A stretch of DNA of 64,000 nt from Silene latifolia (lineage: Eukaryota; Streptophyta; Magnoliopsida; Caryophyllales; Caryophyllaceae), in contig NC_133529.1 in NCBI RefSeq assembly GCF_048544455.1, positions 43,315,456-43,379,455 of the forward strand. Reading direction: 5' to 3'. Within the stretch, counting starts at the first letter, position 1, and the number at the start of each line of letters is the position of its first letter. Positions 35,616 through 45,834 of the stretch are shown piece by piece. The notes below the pieces were generated by a model that searched no databases, had not been told where the DNA came from, and was given only the letters and a program-made list of their open reading frames with translations. The position numbers and the translations under genes were made by a program.

Positions 35616-36426
35616 ATTACGAATTACTAGTCGATTTTGTGAATGACATATTTTATGAGTATGTTGATTTTTAATATGTTAAAAATACATTGCATTGTGA
35701 CATGTCATGTAACATGTTACATGTGACAAATTTGACAAATGACAAAAATAAAATGGATTCTCCATTTTATGCCCAAAACCGAAAATAAGGGATGTGTACA
35801 TAGTTTATATTGTGTTGTTTATTTTTAAATGAAAACACAATCATAACACTAGGTAGTAGGCTTGCATGCCTAGTCTCTTGTGAAAAGCACAAATGAAAAG
35901 TGTTGGGCATCCTACCCAAGCATTTTTTGGCCACTCCAAAGAAAAGAGAGAAGATCTTTTCTCATACATGATTATTATTCATTCCTCCTATCTATTTTTC
36001 TAGTGTAAGAAAATTGAGATGCTCTCTACATCTTATGAGATTTTTAGAGAAATAAAACACACAAAACACTACCTCTTGACCGAAATTTTCAAGAGTAAAA
36101 TACAATTTATTTTTGTGTCAATTTTATAGTAAAACAAATATTATTACTAGATCTAAATAATGTTGGTTATTATGAGTTTTCCTTGGGTATATGCTTTTGG
36201 GAGGAATTCTATACTTGAATCCTTGTTCTTCCATTTGGAGAGCTCAAGAACAAGTGAGTAGGTGAACTCACTTGTGCCCATAAATCCGAAAATCACAATG
36301 TAAGATGATGGTTTCTTCTTTATATTGTTTTAATGTTTGCATGCATAAGTTCCACCATTTAATTTTATGACAAATTAAATTAAAACATATATGAGTATGT
36401 TAGTATATAGATCTACATTTCCTTCA

Positions 36427-36431
36427 TTTTG
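36427..36431. repeat. Target-site duplication TTTTG (right) of copia element A
   Basis: Pairs with 23332-23336; the Tekay sequence resumes immediately after. Confidence 0.95.
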
Positions 36432-38140
36432 TGTGGACCGAAGCTTGTGAAGGTGCATTCCAAGAGTTGAAGAAGAGGTTGACTACCGCTCCCGTGTTGA
36501 CCTTGCCCGAGGATGGAGTTGATTTTGATGTGTTTTGTGATGCTTCTAAGATGGGTTTAGGTTGTGTTCTCATGAAAAATAGAAGAGTTGTTGCCTATTG
36601 TTCGCGATAATTGAGAGTTCATGAGGTGAACTACCCCACTCATGATTTAGAGTTAGCCGCCGTTGTTCATGCTTTGAAGATGTGGAGACACTACCTCATT
36701 GGAGTCCATTGCCGTATCTACACCGATCTTAAGAGTTTGAGGTATATCTTCACCCAAAAGGATTTGAATATGAGACAACGATGATGGTTGGAATTGGTGA
36801 ATGATTATGACTTGGAGTTGTTGTATCATGAAGGAAAGGCAAATGTGGTTGTCGATGCCCTTACTAGGAAGCCGGCTCATTCCTTGAGTGCTAACCGTGT
36901 ACTCCCCGATGACCTTTGTGCCGAGTTTCGTAAGTTGAGTTTGCAACTTGTGGAGAGTGGTTTTGATTATGTTGGTGTTATGGTTGCCGAACCCGTTCTT
37001 TACCGTGAGATTCTAGATAGCCTTGTGGACAATGCTACCTTTAAAAGTTTTCAAGCCAAGCTTCTTGAAGGGAAAGCTAAGGATTGTGAGATTGATGCTA
37101 GAGGTTACCTTCGTTACCAAGGACGCATGTATGTGCCCGATGCCGTTGATTTGAGGAAGAGAGTTCTAGATGAAGCTCATCTATCCCCTTATACGATTCA
37201 CCCCGGAGGAGACAAGATGTATAAAGATTTGAAGCTTCAGTTTTGGTGGCCTAACATGAAGAATGACATTGTGTCATATGTTGGAAGGTGTCTTACTTGT
37301 CAACAAGTGAAGATTGAGCATAAGAGACCCGGTGGTTTGGTACAACCGTTGGATGTTCCTTTATGGAAGTGGGAGTCCATTTCCATGGACTTTGTGAAGG
37401 CTTTGCCTAAGACCGTTGGTGGAAAGGATGCCGTATGGATGGTTGTGGATAGGTTGAACAAGTGTGCTAGGTTCATTCCTATCAAAGAGACTTGGAGTTT
37501 AGACCGTCTTCCTAGTGCTTATGTTGAGGAGATCGTTCGTTACCATGGTGTTCCCAAGGAGATCGTGTCGGATCGTGACCCGCATTTTTGTTCGCGATTT
37601 TGGAAAGCTTTGCAAGATGCTATGGGTAGCAAGTTGTTGATGAGTACCGCCTTTCATGCCGCTACCGATGGACAATCCGAGAGGACGATTCAAACTCTAG
37701 AAGACTTGTTGCGTGCTTGTGCCCTTGATTTTCATTCTAGTTAGGAGAAGAGCTTACCTTTGGTGGAATTTTCTTACAACAATAGTTATCATGCTTCTAT
37801 CAAGATGGCCCTTTATGAAACCCTTTATGGAAGGAAATGCCGTAGTCCGATTTGTTGGGATCAAGCAAGCGATGTTCGTAATCTAGGACCTGACAATTTA
37901 GCCGAGATGATTGATCAAGTGAAGCTCATCCGTGAAAGAATGAAAGCCACCCAAGACCGACAGAAATCCTATGCCGATGTTCGCCGTCGACCCTTGGAAT
38001 TTGAAGTTGGAGATAAGGTGTTCTTGAAAGTGTCCCCGATGAAAGGAGTAAAGAGGTTCGGAGTCAAAGGGAAGTTGAGTCCAAAGTACATTGGACCTTA
38101 TGAAGTGGTAAAGAGGATTGGTGCCGTGGCTTATAATGGA
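36432..38140 (+). pseudogene. pol: Tekay RNase H and integrase
   Basis: Continuation of the Tekay pol after the copia insertion. RNase H: WTEACEGAFQELKKRL, FCDASKMGLGCVL (catalytic Asp), [17 protein letters not shown] and [11 protein letters not shown], where TDHKSL is usual, so His is replaced by Leu. TAA near 36608 and TGA near 36782 break it. Integrase: an HHCC zinc domain (HLSPYTIHPGG ... CLTCQQVK, about 37175-37310) and the catalytic core with D in SMDFVKALPK (about 37385), D in VSDRDPHF (about 37568) and E in TDGQSERTIQTLE (about 37680). TAG at 37742-37744 (probably from TGG) interrupts, then the core end and SH3-like C-terminus (VGDKVFLKVSPMKG) run to about 38140. Confidence 0.88.
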
Positions 38141-38423
38141 TTTGCCCCCGAGTTTGGGTAAAGTTCATGATGTCTTTCATGTTTCTCAACTTAGGAAATA
38201 CATTAGCGACCCTAGCCACGTGTTACAAAATGAGATTCCCGAGCTTGAGCCTAGTCTTTCTTTCAAGGAGAGACCGATTCGTATCTTGGATAAGAAGGAG
38301 AAGAAGCTAAGGAGCAAAGTGGTGCCTTTGGTGAAGGTTTTGTGGAAGTGTGGTGACCTAGAAGAAGAGACTTGGGAGCCGGAGGCTTCCATGCGTGTCA
38401 AGTACCCTAGTTTTTTTTCTTAA
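38141..38423 (+). pseudogene. Tekay integrase end with chromodomain (frameshifted)
   Basis: After a one-base shift near 38140 the frame continues with LPPSLGKVHDVFHVSQLRKY and then a chromodomain at about 38270-38420 (aromatic/charged pattern VLWKCGDLEEETWEPEASMR). In chromoviruses this domain is thought to steer integration to heterochromatin marked by histone methylation. The domain itself is intact, which supports the Tekay/Del clade call. Ends at TAA 38421-38423. Confidence 0.85.
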
Positions 38424-38464
38424 GGTAATGCCTTTCGTTTCAAGTTTCGAGGGCGAAACTTTTT

Positions 38465-38475
38465 AAAAGGTGGGA
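38465..38475 (+). promoter_or_regulatory. Tekay polypurine tract
   Basis: AAAAGGTGGGA, followed by TGATT, immediately before the TGTAACACC terminus at 38480. Purine-rich, as needed for plus-strand priming; the single T is tolerated in many plant PPTs. Confidence 0.75.
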
Positions 38476-38479
38476 TGAT

Positions 38480-40807
38480 TGTAACACCCCGCGCTTTCCT
38501 CATATTTAAATAAACTTTTAAGTAATTTTTATTAAATAATTATTATTTAAAGCTTATTTTCATAAATATCGTCATAGTCATATAACGGTAATAATAGTGT
38601 AGATGTTAATAATATTATTCTCCGTCTTGAGTTATAGTAGGCTTGAGACGAAAATTCTAGTGGAAACCGACTCATTTTGAGTTATTGGGCTTATCTTGAC
38701 TCATGGGTCTTTTCCTTCTCTTTTCTCTACACAAAACCCCAACTAAACCCTCACAACTTCATCTCCCTCACCTCTAATTTCTGAAATTTCCCCAACAAAC
38801 ACATCACCATTGTTGAACCTTCTCTTATTAACCCTAAAATCACCATATCTCACTCAATTCTTCACCAATCTCATTCCTTTTCGCGCCATTCTCTTCCTTT
38901 TCTCATTTCCTTTCTTTCTAAGTAAGAAAGTCACCATATTCTCTCTTATTTCAGAATTTTCATCTTACAAGAACATGGGTTCTTGACTTAATATCTTTAT
39001 TTTTGTGTTTAGGGGAGAATTTGGACAACCCGGAGGAGGATAGCTACATCATTGACGAGTCTTTAGAAGATTGAAGTGCAAAGAAGGTAACGGTGATGGG
39101 TTACTCGACTTTTATGTTAAAATTGTGTGGTTTTATGTAGTAGTAATCTCATATGAATGTTGAAAGTCGTATCTTTCATGATTTGTGCTAATTTGGATGT
39201 TGAATAACATGCTTGTTTGCAAATTCTCACATGTTTGGATGAAAATCTCATGCTTCACCTCTTGAATCCGAAATTACTCATTCATATGCTCAAATATGTT
39301 ATTTTTCCGAGTTAGAATCATTCTAGGATACGTAAACATTTGATGGGAAGCGATTTTTGTTTGTTTCAAATGGTTTGGATGTCGATTTGCGTCAAACCCG
39401 TGTATGCGTGCTCCCAGCCGGTCGACCGACAGTCGGTGCCCTACCCGGCTGGGAGGTTCCTGTCAGTTTTTGACACATATTCGTAAGTCTGTATTCCCAG
39501 CCGATGGGCCGGAAGCCGTTCCACCAACCGGCTGGGAGTTCTCTGAAAGTTTTATGGGATTTTGAAGATTGGCCGTATTCCCAGCCGGTCCACCAACCTG
39601 CTGGGAAGTCCCTGTAAGATTTTGTGACTTTTGTATTTTAGCACGTAATCCCAGCCGGTGGGCCGGCAGCCGGTCCACCAACCGGCTGGGAGACCACTGT
39701 AAGTTTCCATTGATTTTTAATATTGGTATGTTGCCCCAGCCGGTGGCCCGGCCGCTGGTACCCCTTCCGGCTGGGAGTCCCCTGTATGTCTCTTTTTACT
39801 TGTGACTTCTAATAATGATTGAGTTATGCATGTATCTTCTTCCTTATTGATAATTAGTTACTTTAAGACTTATTCATGTTATGATCATGCAAAATCATGG
39901 ACATTCCCTTTGGACCCAAGTGTGACGATTTACATTGTGTGATGACTTGACATTCCTTATTTACCCTTTCGGACTTTGGTTACGGATATGTGTGCCATGT
40001 TTCCGGATTGGGTTATCCTTCCGCCTCTTCGGACCTTTGGTTACGGACTGTGTGCCATGTTTCCGATTTGGGGTTACTTGACCTTTGGTTAGGGTCTGTG
40101 TGCCATGTATCGAGTCTTGGATGCGGATAGGTCACCGCATGTAGAATCGGGTGACGTCCATCCCGAGAGTCTGGATCCAGGTTTAGACTAGGACCGTATT
40201 ATGATCGTCGTCCTACCAGGAGGTTGGAGTCTAGGTTGTTCGTCTTGTCCGTCCATTCTTTGTATTTGTCTTACATTTGAGTCGAGTTAATATATGACAG
40301 TTGACCTAATAATCCTTCTCTCATTTGTGTACTCCTATTCCTATTCCCCTATGCTTACTAATCATGATTTTCTTATTACCGTAAGTATCTATTCTTATGC
40401 TTGTTTGTTTAATTAAATTCCTAATTACTTGTATTTTGATGTATTGTGGCTGGGAGAACCCTGAGTTACTCCCCACTGACTTTGGCTTTCATATTTATTA
40501 TGAATGACAGGTTGGTGATGAAGCTTAAGTGGGGAAGACCATGTGAGCTAGCGAGTTCTTACCTTGGGCCTTATTTAGTTATCACTTGATAGACTCACCT
40601 ACTTTTGAACTTATGTTAATTCGTGGGATATCTTTTCCCCAATAAATAGACTTGTGTTGCAAACTTAAACTTAACTATCTAAACTTATTTATCGCGTTGG
40701 TGATGCCTCGCGTTGGACTTCATGAGAAGCCTTAAAAGTTTTAAAAATCTCGTGTTTCCGCCACGAGTTACTAGTTATATTTAGTTACCTCAACGAGGGG
40801 TGTCACA
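38480..40807 (+). repeat. Tekay 3' LTR
   Basis: 2328 bp, similar to the 5' LTR. The same hairpin units occur at about 39411-39780 and the GGTTACGG units at about 39970-40115. Followed by the CCCTT target duplication at 40808-40812. Confidence 0.93.
39411..39780 (+). repeat. Hairpin repeat array in the Tekay 3' LTR
   Basis: Five units near 39411, 39494, 39578, 39649 and 39735. Unit 3 is shorter than in the 5' LTR but keeps a CCCAGCCGG arm and a CTGCTGGG arm. Unit 2 lacks the extra GGCCGGTG present in the 5' copy. Paired changes between arms were not tabulated. Confidence 0.85.
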
Positions 40808-40812
40808 CCCTT

Positions 40813-41869
40813 GACATCTCACAACTGGATGAGAAATTGGTGGAGTCCTCCCTAAACCACCATTTGTAAATATTCTAACTCCCTAACTTGTATTTCAATT
40901 ATTACATTGCATTCTGTCATTTTTGGATTTATATTTTTGTACCTTTGATCAAGATATTCATCATTTTGAGAGAAGTGAAGGAGAGACTTATGATTTTATT
41001 AATGTGTAGTGCTCTACCTTAGTGTGGGGATAGCAATTGCCTAGGCTATTCATGCCTTTATAGTACCCCTACAATGAAGAAGACGAGAATTGAAGAATGC
41101 AAATGACACGGGTTACGAAGTACCCACGGATGGACCTGAATCCATGTGGTCAGGGAAGAATCCGAGCGGCCAAAAGGACAATCCGCTCATCCTGAAGAAA
41201 CCCGAGCTTCCAAGTCACCAGACGCTCGTCTGGTAGAGCTGCAGAAAACAAAAACCTAGTCTGACAATGAATCCGAGCGTCTCAGCTGAGAAACCGCTCG
41301 TCTCATTCTAGACGGCCGTCCTTCACAAAAGACGCTCGTCTTTTTGCTGCCAAAATTTTGGGATTTTCTCTGTAAAGGAATCCGAGCATCCAGCCAGAAA
41401 GACGCTCGTCCCTACACAAAGAATCCTCTCGTCTTTCCAGAAAGACGCTCGTCCTGTGGCGTCTTTTCCTGAGCCAAATTTTGAAGAATCCGAGCGTCCC
41501 GACACCTGGTCCGCTCGTCTTCCACTACATTTTCAAATATAAAGGGTCTTTTAAAGCCCTCTTCTCCCATTCATTCTCATTTATTCAAACATACAAACGC
41601 TACCCAAAACCCAAAAACCCCAAAACCCTCGTCCTATTCATCAACAAAATCAAATTTCCTCAACCAAACTCAACCAAATCAAATCCAAACTTCCTCACAA
41701 CAAAAATTAATCACTCCTCTTGAAACAACAAGTGATTCAAACACCAAAATCTTCAAATTTTGAGTCAATTTTTAGGATACAAAGCAACATTCATTCATCC
41801 TAAATCGATTTGGGCATTACTAAAAATTGAAGATTTTAATCTTTCATTGGTGTAATCAAGCAAAGGAGA
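40813..41869 (+). other. Athila leader between protease and the second ORF
   Basis: About 1 kb without coding frames. The first 270 bp are AT-rich and contain no RT, RNase H or integrase motif in any frame. Then comes a 370-bp cluster of CGAGCG/CGCTCG motifs (41161-41520) and a C/A-rich tract (41560-41860) leading to ATG 41870. The lack of polymerase here shows the element is pol-less. Confidence 0.75.
41161..41520 (+). repeat. Cluster of short inverted GC-rich motifs in Athila (CGAGCG / CGCTCG)
   Basis: Exact GACGCTCGTC occurs at 41221, 41331, 41401 and 41444. ATCCGAGCGTC occurs at about 41271 and 41488, with variants (CCGAGCGG 41162, CCGAGCTT 41202, CCGAGCATC 41382). CCGCTCGTC occurs at about 41294 and 41511. 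CGAGCG and CGCTCG are reverse complements, so forward and reverse copies alternate and can pair in RNA. The same words recur in the Athila 3' LTR. Confidence 0.85.
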
Positions 41870-43477
41870 ATGGCAAGAACTAAAGGAGGCAACAAGGCAC
41901 CCCAAAAGAAGACACTTTCCAAAAAGCAACTAGCTCTTCGTGCAAAACAATTGTCAAAGGCATTAGTAGTCCATGAGGCAAGGTTGGAGATTCAACAACA
42001 AGACCCCCCTATGGAAGCTACAACATCAACAACTCCGGTCATTGAACAATTATCCAATTATCCGGAGGTAATTTTCACATCCGACTCTCATAGGGAGAAA
42101 TTCATTCTCTTTGCTAAGAAAACCATCATGCCTACTAAGTTTATTTGTGAAGATGCATTATCAAAGTTGGGTGTTCTTGAACAAACCAAAACCTTCTTTG
42201 AGTCTATGGGATTGGGTAAATTGTTTACAATGAAAGAATTGACATACCCCTCCCTCACCTTGGAATTTTTAAGTTCTTTGAAAGTCACAAGGGTGGAGAC
42301 TCGAACCAACATCGAGTTTTGTCTTGAAAATGTTGATAGACGAATAACTTATGGCGAATTGGGTAAGATATTCGGCCTTAGTGATAACCCGAAATATACA
42401 AAGACTCCTATCAAGTATGACCCTGCTCCTCTTTGGATGGCAATTTCCGGAAAGAAATTCATACGCTTTCATGATTGTCGTGCTCTCTTAGTCCACCATC
42501 CGGGCATTAGAGTATGGCATAAGGTCATTGGGAATACTTTGATAGCTAGAAATGGCACAAATCATCTTACCAAACTCGATTTTATTCTTCTTTAGTCGGC
42601 CTTGAACATTAAGAGGGAATTTACCAAGCCATACAATGCTCTAAGACTTTTGGTTGAACGATGGCTTAATGTCGATTGCGGCAAAGAAGGCACCGCCTTT
42701 ATTGTCAATGGAGGACTAGTTACCCATTTGGCTAAGCATTTCAACCGGAATTTCAACCACAACAACACTTATGTGCCGGTTAAAGGAGGCCATCTTATTG
42801 ATATGGACACCATGATTCACAAGTTTAAGTAGGTCAAGCACGACACTCTTGACAACAAATATGGGTGGTTAAAAAATGAAGCTAGATCCTTCACCTTGCC
42901 TTCCAAAATTTGTCGATTGAATGTTCACCGACCGAACTTCGTTCTCCCACTCTCCGAAGAGACCGAGTATATCATTCAACAACAAAGGGGCGAAGTTTCC
43001 GAGCCCTCCTCCTCCATTATCACCCCACCTTACCCATTTGAATACCACGAGTTCAAACCCAAAGATGTCGAGGTGGGAAATGATTACTTGACTCTACTCA
43101 TGAGGGAAATGCATAAGCAAGCTTACAATGATAGAGTGGATTCTTACAAGGCCCAATATCCGCACCTCCTACATCTAGCTAGGCAAGAACTTCTTGATCC
43201 GTCTTGTCCTTTGCCTAGTTGGGCGGATAAGGAAGTATTCTTTCCTAGCATTCCTAGTGGTGGTAGACCGGGTGGAGAGGAGATGGTTGTTGAAGAGGCT
43301 GGTGACCAAGAAGGAGGAGAAGAAGAAGAGGTTCAAGAAGAAGAAGTCCAAGAAGAGGAAGAGGAAAGTGAGGAAGAACAAGCAAGTGAGAGTGAGAGTG
43401 GACATGATTCCACATCTATGGAGGTTGATGATGCCTCAAGAGATGATGATGATGATGATACGATGGGTGAGGATTAG
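41870..43477 (+). pseudogene. Athila second ORF (env-position, ATHILA ORF-1-like), two in-frame TAGs
   Basis: A single reading frame of 536 codons including the terminal TAG, broken by TAG at 42593-42595 and 42830-42832. It resembles the plant ATHILA ORF-1 family: EFLSSLKVTRVETRTNIEFC, the ITYGELGKIFGL block and VHHPGIRVWHKVIGNTLIAR, which are recurring motifs of that family. The N-terminus is basic and H3-tail-like (residues 2-31). The C-terminal part is long and acidic (about 43270-43470: Glu/Asp/Ser). No signal peptide or membrane-spanning helix is seen, so envelope function is not supported; a nuclear protein is more likely. Both internal TAGs could arise from CAG by C to T. Whether they are recent lesions or tolerated is unknown. 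Confidence 0.8.
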
Positions 43478-45494
43478 CAAACTTTGGAGGGTCCTACATT
43501 TTTACACCTCCCTTATGGTTTGTCTACTTCTCTTATTTTTTATTTTATCTTGATCATTTTGTGGAGTCCTAGCAACATTGGAGGACTAAACCTTGGCTTC
43601 ATTACGGTGTCCATTATTATTGTTCCCGACTTGTAAAATCCAAAATGACAATCTTTAGTTTCATGCATTGCATTCCATGTGCATAAACTCCCCCGAAATT
43701 CATGACATTAGAAATAATGTCTATTTTGGTTTGGGGAAGTCCATGCATATGCATTGGGAGCTAATTTAAATTATGCTCTCCGCCATAACAAAAACACATG
43801 CATCATGTAGTGTAGCTTAGTATAGTTTGCATTTAGTTTAGAAATCATGCATTTTCATTGCATAATTTCCTATCGTATTGGCCATTGAGGACAATGGCCA
43901 TACTAGTGTGGGGATGGGAAATTCTAACTTGACTTTTATACAAAATTCTAACTTGACTTTTATACAAAATCCAAAAAAAAACAAAAATTTCGAAAAATCC
44001 AAAAAAATCCAAAAAAATTGTAAAATTGAAAATCCAAAAACAAGTTCATTTTCTTTGTAGTATAGTCTTGTATATATTGTCTTGTATATATTGTGTTTGT
44101 TCATCCTTGTTCACATAGATTGACTATGCCACATCCGAGACATGAGGATATTGAAGACCGCATGGTATGATCTTTCCAATCTCCTATTCCCTCTTTATGT
44201 TAATGACTATGTGGCTTTATTTTGATTGATGCGGTATAAACAATGTGAATTTAGGACTTGCATTTAGATTATTTGGCAAATTAGTTGGTAGAAGCATATT
44301 CATTAGGATGTATAAATGTTAGTTGCATCATGGCATATAGTTGCATTTAGGAAAAATTTTGTGAAACCGTCTATTTGGGAAGCTTGACAAGTGTATATAG
44401 GCCCTAGTAGATGCTTTTTCTTCCTAAAACTTTGCTTGTTAGAATACTTGTAAAACACCCTATGATGTGTCAGGCTAGTATCCTTTGACCCATGGATTAA
44501 GGCCTAGTCAAGAGTACCTTGTGGTGTGATAACTCCTTGGCTACCGTTTATTCCAAGGTGACCCTCGAAACCATGCAACCATCATTCATCCATGTTCTAC
44601 CATACATTTTGTCATCAAAGGGAATGGGCACAAAAATTATTCAAATTTGAGAAATGAAATGAAATGTCAAAAAGTTTGCAAATTGCATCAAAAGAAAAGA
44701 GGAGTAACAAAAATGAAAAAACTCTTATGCTTCAAATATAAGGCACCCTCGTGACTAATTAGGGTGACTTTAAAAATGTTCAAAAGAAAATGCAAAAGTT
44801 GAAAGTTGTCAAGTATTGAAATGCCAAACATCAAAAGAAATGGCAAAAAAGAAAGTGTTCTCAAATGTCAAATGCCACAAGAAATTGTGGGGAAAAACAA
44901 CAACAAAAGCAAACTCCCACATGAAACTCAAATACTATTGATCCCTTTATCCATCGTATTCTTTTTTGTGCATGGTAGAGAGGGGACGACCCTTCTTCTT
45001 GTCTAGGCAAGAAAGGGAATTCTGCGATCCTCCAGTGTTTCTAACACTATAGGGAGTCTATTCTTGACAAAAGAATTTAACGATTGAGGACAAAGGTACC
45101 CTAGCTTGACACAACTTGGAGGTGATTTATTGGTATCCTTCTTGGCTTAGTAGTTTGAAGAAACCATATCTATGAAGGAATGTGTACCCTTGAATTACTT
45201 CCCCTTTAGATAATTTCCGCCACTTAGATGAGGAAAGTGGCTATTCTTTTTGTAGATGCATCCGTTACTTGATTTTGTGTGCTTTAATGATTGGATGTGT
45301 CACCATTTTGGCAAGACCCACCTTGCCTTGCAAGAAGGCATCCTACCTCATGGTTGTCTTGTTGTGAGTTGAAGGGGCGGAGTGAGACCCGCTAATTGTC
45401 TCATATCGGCTATATTAGTAGGTTAGTTTAAATAAGGGTCCTAATTTTGTCACCTCTTTAAACGGGACGTGCAAAGGTTCGGGTTGAGGATATT
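43478..45494 (+). other. Athila 3' untranslated region
   Basis: About 2 kb with no credible gene. It contains short exact duplications: a 22-bp unit around ATTCTAACTTGACTTTTATAC at about 43920-43965, and TCTTGTATATATTG twice at about 44065-44100. An A-rich run follows at 43970-44030. Small frames at 44806-45006 and elsewhere lack motifs. It lacks a clear polypurine tract directly before the LTR at 45495. Confidence 0.65.
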
Positions 45495-45834
45495 TGATGT
45501 GATCAATACTTGAGCATATTTAGTCCCCGAATTAGCCTCGTTCCTATGCTTTTTAGTGCATATTTAGGTCATTTACTATCTTTAGTCCTTTGTTTTGCAT
45601 ATTCTTTGAGGTTTTGTTTCCTTGGTAGGAGAGGAGTGCAAACCTTGGATTTTCATGGCAAAATAGAGCTAAATTGATCGAATCTAATGACCAAACATCA
45701 AAGAGAAGACAAGACTAGAAGGCCTTTGTACATAATGTCGTAGATGGGCAATGATGAAGAAGATCCTTGCATCCTCGACAAAATCCCGAAGAATTGTTGG
45801 AAGAAGAAAAGAAGAAATAGCATGCTGAACTAGG

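Larger units (their letters stand above)
23337..36426 (+). mobile_element. Copia element A: decayed Ty1/copia copy with complete LTRs, hit by a LINE
   Basis: LTRs 23337-24610 and 30763-36426 (interrupted by a LINE) begin TGTTGGGAAAT and end CTACATTTCCTTCA. PBS and PPT are present and TTTTG duplications flank it. The interior (24611-30762) has no long frame, but parts match copia element B on the opposite strand. The leader is homologous to 59992-62211, and a YMDD-like RT block at 29145-29156 sits in sequence matching B's YVDD region. Its complete LTRs contrast with a ruined polymerase. Confidence 0.88.
30763..36426 (+). repeat. Copia A 3' LTR, interrupted by a LINE
   Basis: LTR sequence at 30763-31234 and 35624-36426 (together about 1275 bp, equal to the 5' LTR). 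The LINE insertion duplicated ATTACGAA. Ends in CTTCA at 36426. Confidence 0.92.
18387..40807 (+). mobile_element. Tekay/Del-like chromovirus (Ty3/gypsy) split by a copia element
   Basis: LTRs 18387-20735 and 38480-40807 begin TGTAACACCCC and end GTGTCACA. The PBS (tRNA-iMet type) is at 20738, and a purine-rich PPT sits before the 3' LTR. Coding order: gag, zinc knuckle, protease, RT, RNase H, integrase, chromodomain. The long LTRs (about 2.3 kb) and C-terminal chromodomain fit the Tekay/Del clade. The copia element at 23337-36426 sits between RT and RNase H. Removing it and one TTTTG restores the reading phase across the junction. CCCTT target duplication flanks the whole. Confidence 0.93.

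Noticed and set aside
41161-41520. A CRISPR array
   Set aside because: Repeats of about 10 bp lie at irregular spacing in mixed orientation within a plant retroelement leader.
41870-41962. A captured histone H3 exon
   Set aside because: Spacing differs from H3, the blocks are short, and no histone fold follows. The rest of the ORF matches the ATHILA ORF-1 type. Mimicry is kept as a finding; capture is not.
41870-43477. Viral-type envelope protein
   Set aside because: No signal peptide, no transmembrane helix and a strongly acidic tail; the position alone is not evidence.
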